Positions 1 to 8,293 of a stretch of DNA of 64,000 nucleotides are shown here, piece by piece. The notes beneath the pieces are model-generated. The model made no database searches and was not told the origin of the DNA. It worked only from the letters and a program-made list of their open reading frames with translations. The first letter of the stretch is position 1. Every line of letters begins with the position of its first letter. A program made the position numbers and the translations under genes. This DNA comes from Thiothrix lacustris DSM 21227 (lineage in GTDB: Bacteria; Pseudomonadota; Gammaproteobacteria; Thiotrichales; Thiotrichaceae), in NCBI RefSeq assembly GCF_000621325.1, contig NZ_JHYQ01000006.1, forward strand, positions 112,270-176,269. Direction: 5' to 3'.

Positions 1-375
1 GTCATGTGTTTCAATAAAATCAGTGGTATGCCTGTCGTGGATGACAGCAACAATGTCGTCGGCGTCGTTTCTGAGAAGGATGTACTGCGGAAAATGTTTC
101 CCGATATTTCAGAGGTTGCCAAGGAAGAAGGTGTACCCGATTTCGAGAAGATGGAGAAAGGCTATAGTGATGCGCTAGGTTTGAAAGCTAGTGATTTGAT
201 GAGCAAACTGGTTGCTTCTGCCAGCCCTGAAATGCCGTTGATGAAAGCAGTTTCTATCATGTGCGTGCAAAAAATCCGCCGAATTCCAGTAGTGGAAGGT
301 GGGAAATTGGTTGGTATCATTAGTCTCGGCGATGTTCATAAAGCAATTTTCGCAAATTCTTTAAAAGGTGCTTGA
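1..375 (+). CDS. CBS-domain protein (5' end outside window)
   Basis: The reading frame is open from base 1, so the true start lies upstream; the ATG at base 4 is internal. The 124 visible residues hold the second half of one CBS domain (KISGMPVVDD, VGVVSEKDVLRKMF) and a complete second one (LKASDLMSKLV to IRRIPVVEGGKLVGIISLGDV). Paired CBS domains bind adenine nucleotides and regulate partner domains or act alone. No other domain is visible, so this is probably a stand-alone CBS-pair protein, but an N-terminal partner domain cannot be excluded. The stop codon overlaps a TTGACA hexamer that probably starts the tRNA-Ala promoter. Confidence 0.85.
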   Translation, partial: VMCFNKISGMPVVDDSNNVVGVVSEKDVLRKMFPDISEVAKEEGVPDFEKMEKGYSDALGLKASDLMSKLVASASPEMPLMKAVSIMCVQKIRRIPVVEGGKLVGIISLGDVHKAIFANSLKGA

Positions 376-400
376 CAAGAACGGCGAATTCCCTCAGAAT
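372..400 (+). promoter_or_regulatory. Promoter for the tRNA-Ala cluster
   Basis: TTGACA at 372-377 is followed after 17 bases by CAGAAT at 395-400 (4 of 6 matches to TATAAT). This predicts a transcript start near 407, 12 bases before tRNA-Ala. A GC-rich stretch follows the -10, as in stable-RNA promoters. The -10 lies inside the inverted repeat 383-405. The call rests on hexamers and spacing only. Confidence 0.5.
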
Positions 401-405
401 TCGCC
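383..405 (+). terminator. Perfect 9-bp inverted repeat, terminator-like
   Basis: GGCGAATTC (383-391) and GAATTCGCC (397-405) form a perfect stem with a 5-base loop, followed by TCTCTTT. It sits 8 bases after the CBS-protein stop and so could end that transcript. It also covers the proposed -10 of the tRNA-Ala promoter, so it could instead be an operator. Confidence 0.5.
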
Positions 406-418
406 TCTCTTTAGCCGT

Positions 419-494
<76 letters not shown>

Positions 495-521
495 AGATTA
501 AGCCGCTGCGAGAGGTTTTTA

Positions 522-722
522 ATGAATCGCTTCGGTAATTACATGTTGATTGTTGGCCTGGTTATAACTATTGTCGGTTTAATCTTCGGATTCGGCTTTA
601 TGTTTGCAGACAGGGACGAATTAGCAAAGTTTTTTTTAATGGCAGTGCCACTCGGTTTTTTGGTAACATTCGCCGGGTTGTCTACCACGGTTCTGTTCTC
701 ATCAAGAGACAGTGACCAATAA
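522..722 (+). CDS. Small two-helix membrane protein of unknown function
   Basis: A 66-residue protein that I do not recognise. It has two hydrophobic helices, about residues 8-28 (MLIVGLVITIVGLIFGFGF) and 38-58 (FFLMAVPLGFLVTFAGLST), joined by a short charged loop (ADRDELAK) and ending in SSRDSDQ. GAGAGG lies about 8 bases before the ATG. The gene begins 27 bases after tRNA-Ala and ends 17 bases before tRNA-Glu, leaving no room for promoters of its own. It is therefore probably carried on a tRNA precursor and released when the flanking tRNAs are processed. The alternative is a chance frame, but the clean two-helix topology and ribosome site argue against that. Confidence 0.7.
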   Translation: MNRFGNYMLIVGLVITIVGLIFGFGFMFADRDELAKFFLMAVPLGFLVTFAGLSTTVLFSSRDSDQ

Positions 723-739
723 GTTTGGAAGTTTTCAGC

Positions 740-815
740 GACCCTATCGTCTAGAGGCCTAGGACACGACCCTTTCACGGTTGTAACTGGGGTTCGAATC
801 CCCATAGGGTCGCCA
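740..815 (+). tRNA. tRNA-Glu (TTC), copy 1
   Basis: 76 bases with encoded CCA. Acceptor GACCCTA pairs with TAGGGTC, the discriminator is G, the anticodon loop is CTTTCAC, and the D-arm (GTCTAGAGGCCTAGGAC) is the usual bacterial tRNA-Glu form. It starts 17 bases after the small membrane-protein gene. Confidence 0.96.
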
Positions 816-864
816 CTTTTCCAAGCTCATGTCAAGAAATTGACATATACAGGTTCACATCAGC

Positions 865-940
865 GACCCTATCGTCTAGAGGCCTAGGACACGACCCTTT
901 CACGGTTGTAACTGGGGTTCGAATCCCCATAGGGTCGCCA
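865..940 (+). tRNA. tRNA-Glu (TTC), copy 2
   Basis: Identical to the copy at 740-815, including the encoded CCA. It is followed by a run of six T residues (942-947) that may help end the cluster transcript. Confidence 0.96.
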
Positions 941-1070
941 CTTTTTTACCCCTCTCTCACTTTATACCTGATCCAATACTTTCCTTTGTTTTGACAGCTC
1001 CCTGCAACGTCAAAAAAGTCTATACTGACACCTGGCTATACACCTTATCTTGCAGGGATGGAGAATAATA

Positions 1071-4000
1071 ATGGGTTATCAAATTCGTCGTATTGTACCG
1101 TGGCTGTCAATTTGTCTATTGCTGTTATTGTCGGGGCAGCTTTGGGCGATAGATGAAGTGGCAACAACCCCTCCTCCTGTCGTCAGTCCTCAATACACCA
1201 ATGAAGAGTTGCTTACACAAATGTTGGTAGTGGATGTGTCCGAGCGCACGCTAGATAATAGTCCGGCATTAGCGGTGACGTTTTCGCAGGATATCGACCC
1301 AACTCAGAACTATAATAGCTTCATTACCCTAACGGCTGCTGGCAAAATGGTAGAAGGTAGTTGGGTGATGGCGAATGAGCCGCGTCGCCTGTTTTTCAGC
1401 ACTATCAAGCCCCAGACTGACTATCGAGTACAGATTAGACCAGGTATCGCTAGTAAAAACGAACTGAAGCTGCAAAAGCCCTCTGATACTAGCCTGAAGA
1501 CCCGTGATATAATCCCAGCGTTTGATTTTGCTACGACCGGTAGCATTTTACCTGCCAAGTTAACGGGAGGACTGCCTATCCGGGTAGTGAATGTCCCCGA
1601 ACTTGATATTGAATTTTTACGAGTGCCACCAGCGAAACTGCCTGAAATGTTGAAAAATATTTCACTGGGTTCACGGCTTTCCCAATGGCAACTTGAAGAT
1701 ATTCATTCTGTCACAGAAAGCATCTACTCCCGTCGTTATGTGACGGATGCTAAGCTTAATGCACGTACTTCCTTGCTCATTCCAGTAGAGGATATTCAGG
1801 AGCTGAAAACACCAGGGCTGTATTTTGCCGTCATGCGCGAACCTGGGCGTTTTAATGATGAGGCTTATCGCATTACGCAATTTATTGTGACAAATATTGG
1901 TTTGCATGTACGTTTGTATCCACGTGGTTTGGAAGTGTTTGCCAATACGCTTGATGGCGGCAAACCCATGCCGGATGTGGTACTGAAATTACAAGGCGAG
2001 AAAGAAACCCTTACGCTGGAAACAGATGAAGAGGGGCATGTCAGCTTTGAACATCGTCCAAAAGGTGATTTATTATTGACAGCGCAACAGGATGGGCAAT
2101 TTGCTTTTCTGGATTTGCGTGAAGCTGCATTAGATTTGTCCGAATACCCGGTGACTGGCTTACCTGACAAGCCACTGGCTCCGTTCATTTACAGTACTCG
2201 TGATCTGTTCCGACCCGGTGAGTCGATGGATTTATCCATCTTGTTGCGTGATCGTGATGGTAAAGCAGTCTCTGCCAAAAATCTACACCTGAGGATCGTG
2301 CGCCCAGATACCAAGCCATTGCTTGAGGAAAATCTGTTGGCTACCAATGAAGACTTAGGTTTTTTTACTTACCGCTTGCCGATCCCGTCTGATGTCCCAA
2401 CGGGCAGCTGGAAGGTCGAAGTTCGTATCGATCCTAAGGACAATACACCCATTAGCAGTTACACTTTTCACGTTGAGGAGTTCATGCCAGAACGCATGAA
2501 GCTTGCTTTGAGTGTTGAAGATAAGTTACTAACAACGGGTGAGAAGCTGATTGTCGCGGCGCAAGGTGATTATCTATACGGTGTACCAGCTAGTGGCAAT
2601 AAACTGACGACCGTGCGGAATGTGGCATTGAACCGGCATCCACTTGCTGCGTTCAAAGATTATTATTTCGGCAATCCGTCTGATCAAAAATTGGTCGGAC
2701 GTGAAGATTTGCCAGAAATGACACTGAACGAAACCGGTGGGGGTTTTGTGGAAATTCCTCCTTTAGAGGGTAAAATTAGCTCACCACTGACGTTAAGTGT
2801 GACTGGTAGTTTGCATGAAACGGGTGGCCGCAGCGTGACTCGCAAGTTGGATGTACCATTCTGGCCGAGCCATAATTTAGTGGGTATTCGCCCGCTTTTT
2901 AAAAAGGATACAGCTGAGAGTAATGGCGATGCTGCATTTGATTTGGTGCGAGTCAGTGCAGATGGCAAGCCTGCGCCAGCCACTCAAGCATTAGCGGTGA
3001 CATTAGTACGAGAAGAAAAAGAATATTTCTGGGAATACAACAATGCAGAAGGCTGGCAGCGTAAAGAAATTTCGACTGAATACCCAACTGTACAGCAAAA
3101 AGTGACGTTGGATGTTGCTGCTACCAGCAAGGTTGTATTTTCTGTGCAATATGGTTACTACCGTTTGGAAGTGGAAGATGCCGAAACGGGTTTGAAAACA
3201 GTTTACCCTTTTCATGCCGGTTGGGATCGGGAGCAAAATGAAAACACGGCTGCCCGCCCGGATCAAATAGAACTGGCACTGGATAAAGCCAAATACCAAA
3301 CCGGTGATGTGGCGAAACTAAAAATTACCCCGCCCGCAGCAGGCGAAGCGTTGATTGCTGTGGAAGGCGAATCCATGCTGTGGTCAAAGCATGTGACGTT
3401 GCCCGTAGAAGGGCTGACTGTGGATATTCCAGTCGACAAGTCTTGGGAACGCCACGATTTGTATATCACCGTAACAGCGTTTCGCCCGGCTAGCCGTCAG
3501 CAAAAAATCACGCCTAACCGGGCATTAGGCGTGATTTTCTTACCTCTTGAACGGGAGGATCGTCGTTTAAATCTGACGATTGATGCCCCTGAAAAAGTTC
3601 TGCCAGAAAAAACCACTTCTATTACCGTGAGTGCCGATAATCTCAAGGGTGAAAAAGCCATGGTGACCGTGGCGGCAGTGGATGTTGGGGTGCTTAGTAT
3701 GACTGAGTTTAAAACACCTGACCCGTTTGCCTTCTATTTCTCACAGCATCAATATGTTCCCAGTTTGTACGATGCTTATGGAAAAATTATTGAGGGCATT
3801 GATGGTGCACCGTTGCAACAGCGCTTTGGTGGTGATGCGGCAGTGCAACGTAGTGGTTCTTTGGCGAAGGCAGATAGGAAAATTGTGTCTCTGTTCAGTG
3901 GTTCTGTGGCTTTTGATATCGAGGGTAGGGCGAAGATTGACTTGCCGTTGCCGGGGTTTGATGGAACCCTACGGTTAATGGCTATCGCTGTTTCTGAGGA

Positions 4001-5948
4001 GCGTTTTGGTAGTGCTGAGCGGGAGATGAAGGTGGCTTCTCCTGTGGTTGCGACATTGGCAGCACCGCGTTTTCTGGCAGCGGGTGATAGCAGTGTCCTA
4101 ACGGTAGATTTGAACAATACCACGACAGAAGTGCAGTCTGTAAAGGTCAAACTTACCGGTAATTCTTTACTGTCTGGCATTGCGGATGAGCGTGAGTTAA
4201 CGCTGGCAGCGGGTAAGCGTGAAACGTTACGTTTACCCCTATCTGCGCATGAGGCTTTTGGGCGTGGTCTGGTTGATCTGGAACTGACTGGTAAGGATTT
4301 TGTGGTGCGACGTCAGCTTCAACTGTCGGTGCGTCCCGCGTACCCAGAACGCTACGCGTCGCAAACGCGTGAGTTGAAAGCCAATGAGACCATGACCTTG
4401 GATGCAACAGCTCTACAAGGTTTCTTGCCAGCAGGATTGAAGGCGAATCTGAGCCTTTCTGCTGCGCCGCCATTGCCGTTGCGCAGTATTTTGCAAGATT
4501 TGTTGAAGTACCCCTACGGTTGCTTGGAGCAAACGACAAGTACTGCGTGGCCTTACTTGTTTCTGGATGACAATGTCTCTGAACAATTGGGGCTAGAACC
4601 CTTGGATATGAAAACGCGTAACGAGCGAGTGACCAGCGCTTTATTACGCTTATCAGGGATGCAGCTCTCCGATGGTGGATTCACGCTGTGGGGTGGTGAC
4701 AGTGGTAATAAGGAAGAGTATTGGTTGACACCCTATGTGGTGGATTTCTTGCTGGATGCGAAAGAACAAGGCTTTGTTGTGCCGGATTGGTTATTGCAGC
4801 GTTCGCTCCAAAATCTGGAAGAGCGTTTGGCGGAAACTGAGCGTGATGCTGCCAGTCTTTACGCGTTTTCGGATGCACCGGAACACTTAGATTTTGCTGC
4901 CCGGGCTTATGCGGGTTTCGTTTTGTCGCGGGTGAAACGCGCGTCTCCGGGTACGTTAAAGGTGATGTTTGATAAAGATGCAGCGAAGGCTGTGTCGGGT
5001 TTGCCGCTGGTGCACTTAGGGTTGGCATTGAAGACTTCACCTGGCGGAGATTCAAAGCGCGGTGATGAAGCCATACGGCGCGGGTTGGCGCTGATGCGTG
5101 ATGAGCAGAAATATCTGGGCGATTACGGTAGCCATTTGCGTGATCGCGCCGCGATGCTTTACTTATTGCTGCGTTACAAGGCTGACATTCCTGGTGTGTC
5201 CACGGAAATTAACAAGCTGGTCGATTTGCTGCACAACCGTAATTATTTTAGTACCCAAGAGCAATTATTCGTGTTTCTTGCGGGTTTGAAGGTACAAGAA
5301 AAAGCCAAAGATGGCTGGAAAGCCAGCTTGAAAATAGGCAGTGATAGCGTGGATCTGAGTGGCAGTAAAACGCTGTATCGGGGGTTAAGTACTGATGAAT
5401 TTAAGCAAGGTATCAGCATTACTGCCACGCAGCCCCTTTACGCATCACTAACGCTGGATGGCTACCCTGATGCTGTGCCTGCACCCGACAGTGATCCGAT
5501 TGAGGTGCAGCGTAACTGGTATGGAATGAATGGCAAGTTGGTGCAGCCTTCGGCGATCAAAGCTGGTGATCTGTTGTTAACCCATGTGATGGTAAGCAGC
5601 AGTATCGATATTAATGATGCTTTGCTGGTGGATCTGCTGCCTGCTGGCGTTGAGCTTGAGAATACGAATTTGCAAACCAATGAGTCTTTGGAGGGGTTGC
5701 AATTGGAGGGTATGGACAAGCCGGTGCTGGAGTTGATGGAAAGTAGTGTGTTGCGTACTCAGGAGTTCCGTGATGACCGTTACATCGCGGCTTTGCCACT
5801 GAATGCTAAGGCACGTCATCATTTGTTTTACATGGTGCGAGTTGTGTCGCCGGGTAAATTTGTGGTGCCGCCGACTTATGTTGAAGATATGTACCGTCCT
5901 GAATTGAATGGTGTGGGAGCTGCTCCGGCAGATCTGGTAATTCCTTAG
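1071..5948 (+). CDS. Bacterial alpha-2-macroglobulin-like protein (YfhM type)
   Basis: A 1625-residue periplasmic protein of the alpha-2-macroglobulin family, thought to trap foreign proteases that breach the outer membrane. The start at 1071 is chosen over a TTG at 1050 because GGAG sits 7 bases upstream and the protein then opens with a signal peptide (MGYQIRRIVPWLSICLLLLL, cleavage probably after QLWA). The thioester motif CLEQ is intact at about residue 1151 (KYPYGCLEQTTS), so the covalent-trap chemistry should be present. E. coli YfhM is a lipoprotein; no lipobox is visible here, suggesting a soluble form. pbpC follows after 8 bases, the conserved pairing in which PbpC repairs the peptidoglycan while the macroglobulin guards the breach. 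Confidence 0.95.
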   Translation: MGYQIRRIVPWLSICLLLLLSGQLWAIDEVATTPPPVVSPQYTNEELLTQMLVVDVSERTLDNSPALAVTFSQDIDPTQNYNSFITLTAAGKMVEGSWVMANEPRRLFFSTIKPQTDYRVQIRPGIASKNELKLQKPSDTSLKTRDIIPAFDFATTGSILPAKLTGGLPIRVVNVPELDIEFLRVPPAKLPEMLKNISLGSRLSQWQLEDIHSVTESIYSRRYVTDAKLNARTSLLIPVEDIQELKTPGLYFAVMREPGRFNDEAYRITQFIVTNIGLHVRLYPRGLEVFANTLDGGKPMPDVVLKLQGEKETLTLETDEEGHVSFEHRPKGDLLLTAQQDGQFAFLDLREAALDLSEYPVTGLPDKPLAPFIYSTRDLFRPGESMDLSILLRDRDGKAVSAKNLHLRIVRPDTKPLLEENLLATNEDLGFFTYRLPIPSDVPTGSWKVEVRIDPKDNTPISSYTFHVEEFMPERMKLALSVEDKLLTTGEKLIVAAQGDYLYGVPASGNKLTTVRNVALNRHPLAAFKDYYFGNPSDQKLVGREDLPEMTLNETGGGFVEIPPLEGKISSPLTLSVTGSLHETGGRSVTRKLDVPFWPSHNLVGIRPLFKKDTAESNGDAAFDLVRVSADGKPAPATQALAVTLVREEKEYFWEYNNAEGWQRKEISTEYPTVQQKVTLDVAATSKVVFSVQYGYYRLEVEDAETGLKTVYPFHAGWDREQNENTAARPDQIELALDKAKYQTGDVAKLKITPPAAGEALIAVEGESMLWSKHVTLPVEGLTVDIPVDKSWERHDLYITVTAFRPASRQQKITPNRALGVIFLPLEREDRRLNLTIDAPEKVLPEKTTSITVSADNLKGEKAMVTVAAVDVGVLSMTEFKTPDPFAFYFSQHQYVPSLYDAYGKIIEGIDGAPLQQRFGGDAAVQRSGSLAKADRKIVSLFSGSVAFDIEGRAKIDLPLPGFDGTLRLMAIAVSEERFGSAEREMKVASPVVATLAAPRFLAAGDSSVLTVDLNNTTTEVQSVKVKLTGNSLLSGIADERELTLAAGKRETLRLPLSAHEAFGRGLVDLELTGKDFVVRRQLQLSVRPAYPERYASQTRELKANETMTLDATALQGFLPAGLKANLSLSAAPPLPLRSILQDLLKYPYGCLEQTTSTAWPYLFLDDNVSEQLGLEPLDMKTRNERVTSALLRLSGMQLSDGGFTLWGGDSGNKEEYWLTPYVVDFLLDAKEQGFVVPDWLLQRSLQNLEERLAETERDAASLYAFSDAPEHLDFAARAYAGFVLSRVKRASPGTLKVMFDKDAAKAVSGLPLVHLGLALKTSPGGDSKRGDEAIRRGLALMRDEQKYLGDYGSHLRDRAAMLYLLLRYKADIPGVSTEINKLVDLLHNRNYFSTQEQLFVFLAGLKVQEKAKDGWKASLKIGSDSVDLSGSKTLYRGLSTDEFKQGISITATQPLYASLTLDGYPDAVPAPDSDPIEVQRNWYGMNGKLVQPSAIKAGDLLLTHVMVSSSIDINDALLVDLLPAGVELENTNLQTNESLEGLQLEGMDKPVLELMESSVLRTQEFRDDRYIAALPLNAKARHHLFYMVRVVSPGKFVVPPTYVEDMYRPELNGVGAAPADLVIP

Positions 5949-5956
5949 GATAAACC

Positions 5957-8293
5957 ATGACGTGCCGTTATCCATGGTGGCTAGGTGGAACGACTATTGT
6001 TTGCCTGCTGTTATTCGTGTTGGCGGATCGTCTTTGGGCTTTGCCTGATCCACAGCGTGTGCGCAGTGTGCTGATTTTGGCGCAAGACCGCACGCCCTTA
6101 CGTGCTTTTGCTGATAACGAAGGTGTGTGGCGTTACCCGGTGACACTGGATGAAGTGTCACCCTTGTATGTACAAGCCCTGCTGGAATACGAGGATCGCT
6201 GGTTTTACTGGCATCCGGGCATTAATCCATTTGCGTTGGTGCGAGCGGGGTGGCAATGGTTGCGGGGTGGTCAGATTATTTCTGGTGGGTCTACGCTGAC
6301 TATGCAGGTGGCGCGTATTCTCGACCCACACGACCGCAGCATGGCTGGAAAATTACGGCAAATGTTCCGTGCTTTGCAGCTTGAATGGCATTATAGCAAG
6401 TCTGAAATCCTTACTTTTTATCTTAATCTTGCTCCTTTCGGTGGGCCTATTGAAGGTGTGCAGACGGCAAGTTTTGCTTGGTTGCATAAATCAGCAGTGG
6501 ATTTGAGCCATGCCGAAGCGGCGTTATTGGCGGTTTTGCCTCAAGCTCCTTCGCGTTTACGGCCTGATCGTCATCCAGAACTGGCGCAGCGTTACCGTGA
6601 CAAAGTATTACGCCGTATGGTGATTCAGGGTATCTGGTCGCAAGCGGTGGTGGATGATGCGATGAATGAGCCGGTGATGCATTCACGTTTTCAGCAGCCA
6701 ATGATTGCGCCGTTGTTCGCGGAACGGATGAAGTCACAGGCCTTTGCCGCCAATGTTGCCCGTTTGCAAACGACATTGGATGCGAATGCCCAATGGGCCG
6801 TGGATAATGTGTTGCGTACTCGTGTGGGAGGTTTACCGCCTAAGGCTTCTATTGGTGTTTTGGTGATGGAGAATACGACGGGCTATGTACGAGCTTATGC
6901 AGGCTCGGCGGATTTTTACAATGCTGAACGCTTTGGGCATGTCGATATGGTGCAGGCTGTACGTTCCCCTGGTTCTACCTTGAAGCCTTTTTTGTACGGT
7001 ATGGCGTTGGAAGATGGCTTGATACATTCCTCCAGTTTGTTGAGTGATGTGCCTGTAAAGTTGCATGACTATGCACCACAGAATTTTGTGCGGCATTTTT
7101 CGGGTGCGGTTAGTGTGACTGAGGCTCTACAGCAATCGCTAAATGTTCCTGCGGTGGATGTATTGCAACGCTTGAATCCCAGTACATTTGTGGCAAGGTT
7201 GCGGAATGGTGGTATTGTGGTTAGCTTTCCCGAACAGGCAGCGCCGAATCTGAGTGTTATTCTGGGCGGGGCTGGGACAACGCTGGAGGATTTAGTGCGT
7301 GGGTTTACAGCATTTGCGCGTAAGGGAATCAGTATTAAGCCGCGCTTTCTCAGCGATGAGCCCATCGTAGAGCGGCGGATGTTGTCGGCAGGCGCGGCTT
7401 GGATCATTCAGGATATTTTACGGGGTATTCCTGCTCCCGAAGGTAGCGTCAATGTGACGGGAGTGGCTTGGAAGACGGGGACGAGCTATGGGTTCCGGGA
7501 TGCTTGGGCAGTTGGTGTTAATGATGCTTATACCGTGGGAGTATGGACAGGTCGCCCAGATGGTACGCCGTTACCAGGAAGTTTTGGGGCGATAGCCGCA
7601 GGCCCCATTCTGTTTGATGTCTTTCGTGCCTTGCCTAAACAGCGTGATGTCAATACGCGGCGTCGCCCGCTGGAGGTGACACAAACAGATATTTGTTGGC
7701 CGTTGGGGGAGAGTGCGGCGAGTACTGCTCCAGAGCATTGTCATGTACGTCAGCAGGCTTGGGTGCTGGATGGGCATATTCCACCAACTTTGCCACATTT
7801 GCGGCAGTATTCGTGGTCGGCTGGCTTGCAAACCTATTGGGTCAATCCGCTGACAGGGTTGCGGGTAACAGCAGCGTGTAGTGCGCCGCAGCGGGTGGCT
7901 CGGCAGGTCGCTCAATGGCCATTGGAGTTGCATCCGTGGTTATCGAATGCCTTATTGTCAACAATAAACTTGCCTAAATTTGATGCTAGTTGTCCGTTGG
8001 GTAGTGAGTATCAGGAGGGGACACAATTATCTATCCGCTATTTGGATGACAGTACCTGTTTGTATTTACCCAAAGTCGGAGAAGCGCAGAGAACAAAGAG
8101 TGTGACTCTGGATCTGCACGCAGAAGGTGGAATAGGGCAATACTTTTGGTTGATCAACGGTGAGCTGATAGGGAAGGTTGTTGGGCAACAAGGTTTGCGT
8201 TACACGTTTGAACGGGCAGGGGATTATGATTTAACGGTGTTTGATGCAGCTGGGGGTGTTGATAAGGTGGCTATTAGGGTTATGACACCTTAA
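5957..8293 (+). CDS. pbpC: Penicillin-binding protein 1C
   Basis: A 778-residue bifunctional peptidoglycan synthase. An N-terminal membrane anchor (about residues 7-25) is followed by a family 51 transglycosylase domain (EDRWFYWHPGINP, GGSTLTMQVARIL), then a transpeptidase domain with its active-site serine in SPGSTLKPFLYG, an SxN motif (QQSLNVPA) and KTGTSYGFRDAW. The last 200 or so residues match the PBP1C-specific C-terminal domain. A ribosome site (AGGA) precedes the ATG. It is probably co-transcribed with the macroglobulin gene 8 bases upstream. Its stop codon directly abuts that of the convergent sensor kinase, with no base between. Confidence 0.96.
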   Translation: MTCRYPWWLGGTTIVCLLLFVLADRLWALPDPQRVRSVLILAQDRTPLRAFADNEGVWRYPVTLDEVSPLYVQALLEYEDRWFYWHPGINPFALVRAGWQWLRGGQIISGGSTLTMQVARILDPHDRSMAGKLRQMFRALQLEWHYSKSEILTFYLNLAPFGGPIEGVQTASFAWLHKSAVDLSHAEAALLAVLPQAPSRLRPDRHPELAQRYRDKVLRRMVIQGIWSQAVVDDAMNEPVMHSRFQQPMIAPLFAERMKSQAFAANVARLQTTLDANAQWAVDNVLRTRVGGLPPKASIGVLVMENTTGYVRAYAGSADFYNAERFGHVDMVQAVRSPGSTLKPFLYGMALEDGLIHSSSLLSDVPVKLHDYAPQNFVRHFSGAVSVTEALQQSLNVPAVDVLQRLNPSTFVARLRNGGIVVSFPEQAAPNLSVILGGAGTTLEDLVRGFTAFARKGISIKPRFLSDEPIVERRMLSAGAAWIIQDILRGIPAPEGSVNVTGVAWKTGTSYGFRDAWAVGVNDAYTVGVWTGRPDGTPLPGSFGAIAAGPILFDVFRALPKQRDVNTRRRPLEVTQTDICWPLGESAASTAPEHCHVRQQAWVLDGHIPPTLPHLRQYSWSAGLQTYWVNPLTGLRVTAACSAPQRVARQVAQWPLELHPWLSNALLSTINLPKFDASCPLGSEYQEGTQLSIRYLDDSTCLYLPKVGEAQRTKSVTLDLHAEGGIGQYFWLINGELIGKVVGQQGLRYTFERAGDYDLTVFDAAGGVDKVAIRVMTP

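Larger units (their letters stand above)
735..945 (+). repeat. 86-bp direct repeat carrying the two tRNA-Glu genes
   Basis: Bases 735-820 and 860-945 are identical. They cover both tRNA-Glu genes plus 5 bases before and 5 after. The 39-base spacer between copies is unique. This is the signature of a recent tandem duplication or of gene conversion between copies. Confidence 0.9.

Noticed and set aside
539..805. 88-codon frame on the minus strand
   Set aside because: It runs through the complement of tRNA-Glu and the small membrane-protein gene.
961..1070. Promoter TTGACA (991) with TATACT (1021) ahead of the macroglobulin gene
   Set aside because: The spacer would be 24 bases, too long for a sigma-70 promoter; no other good pair was found.
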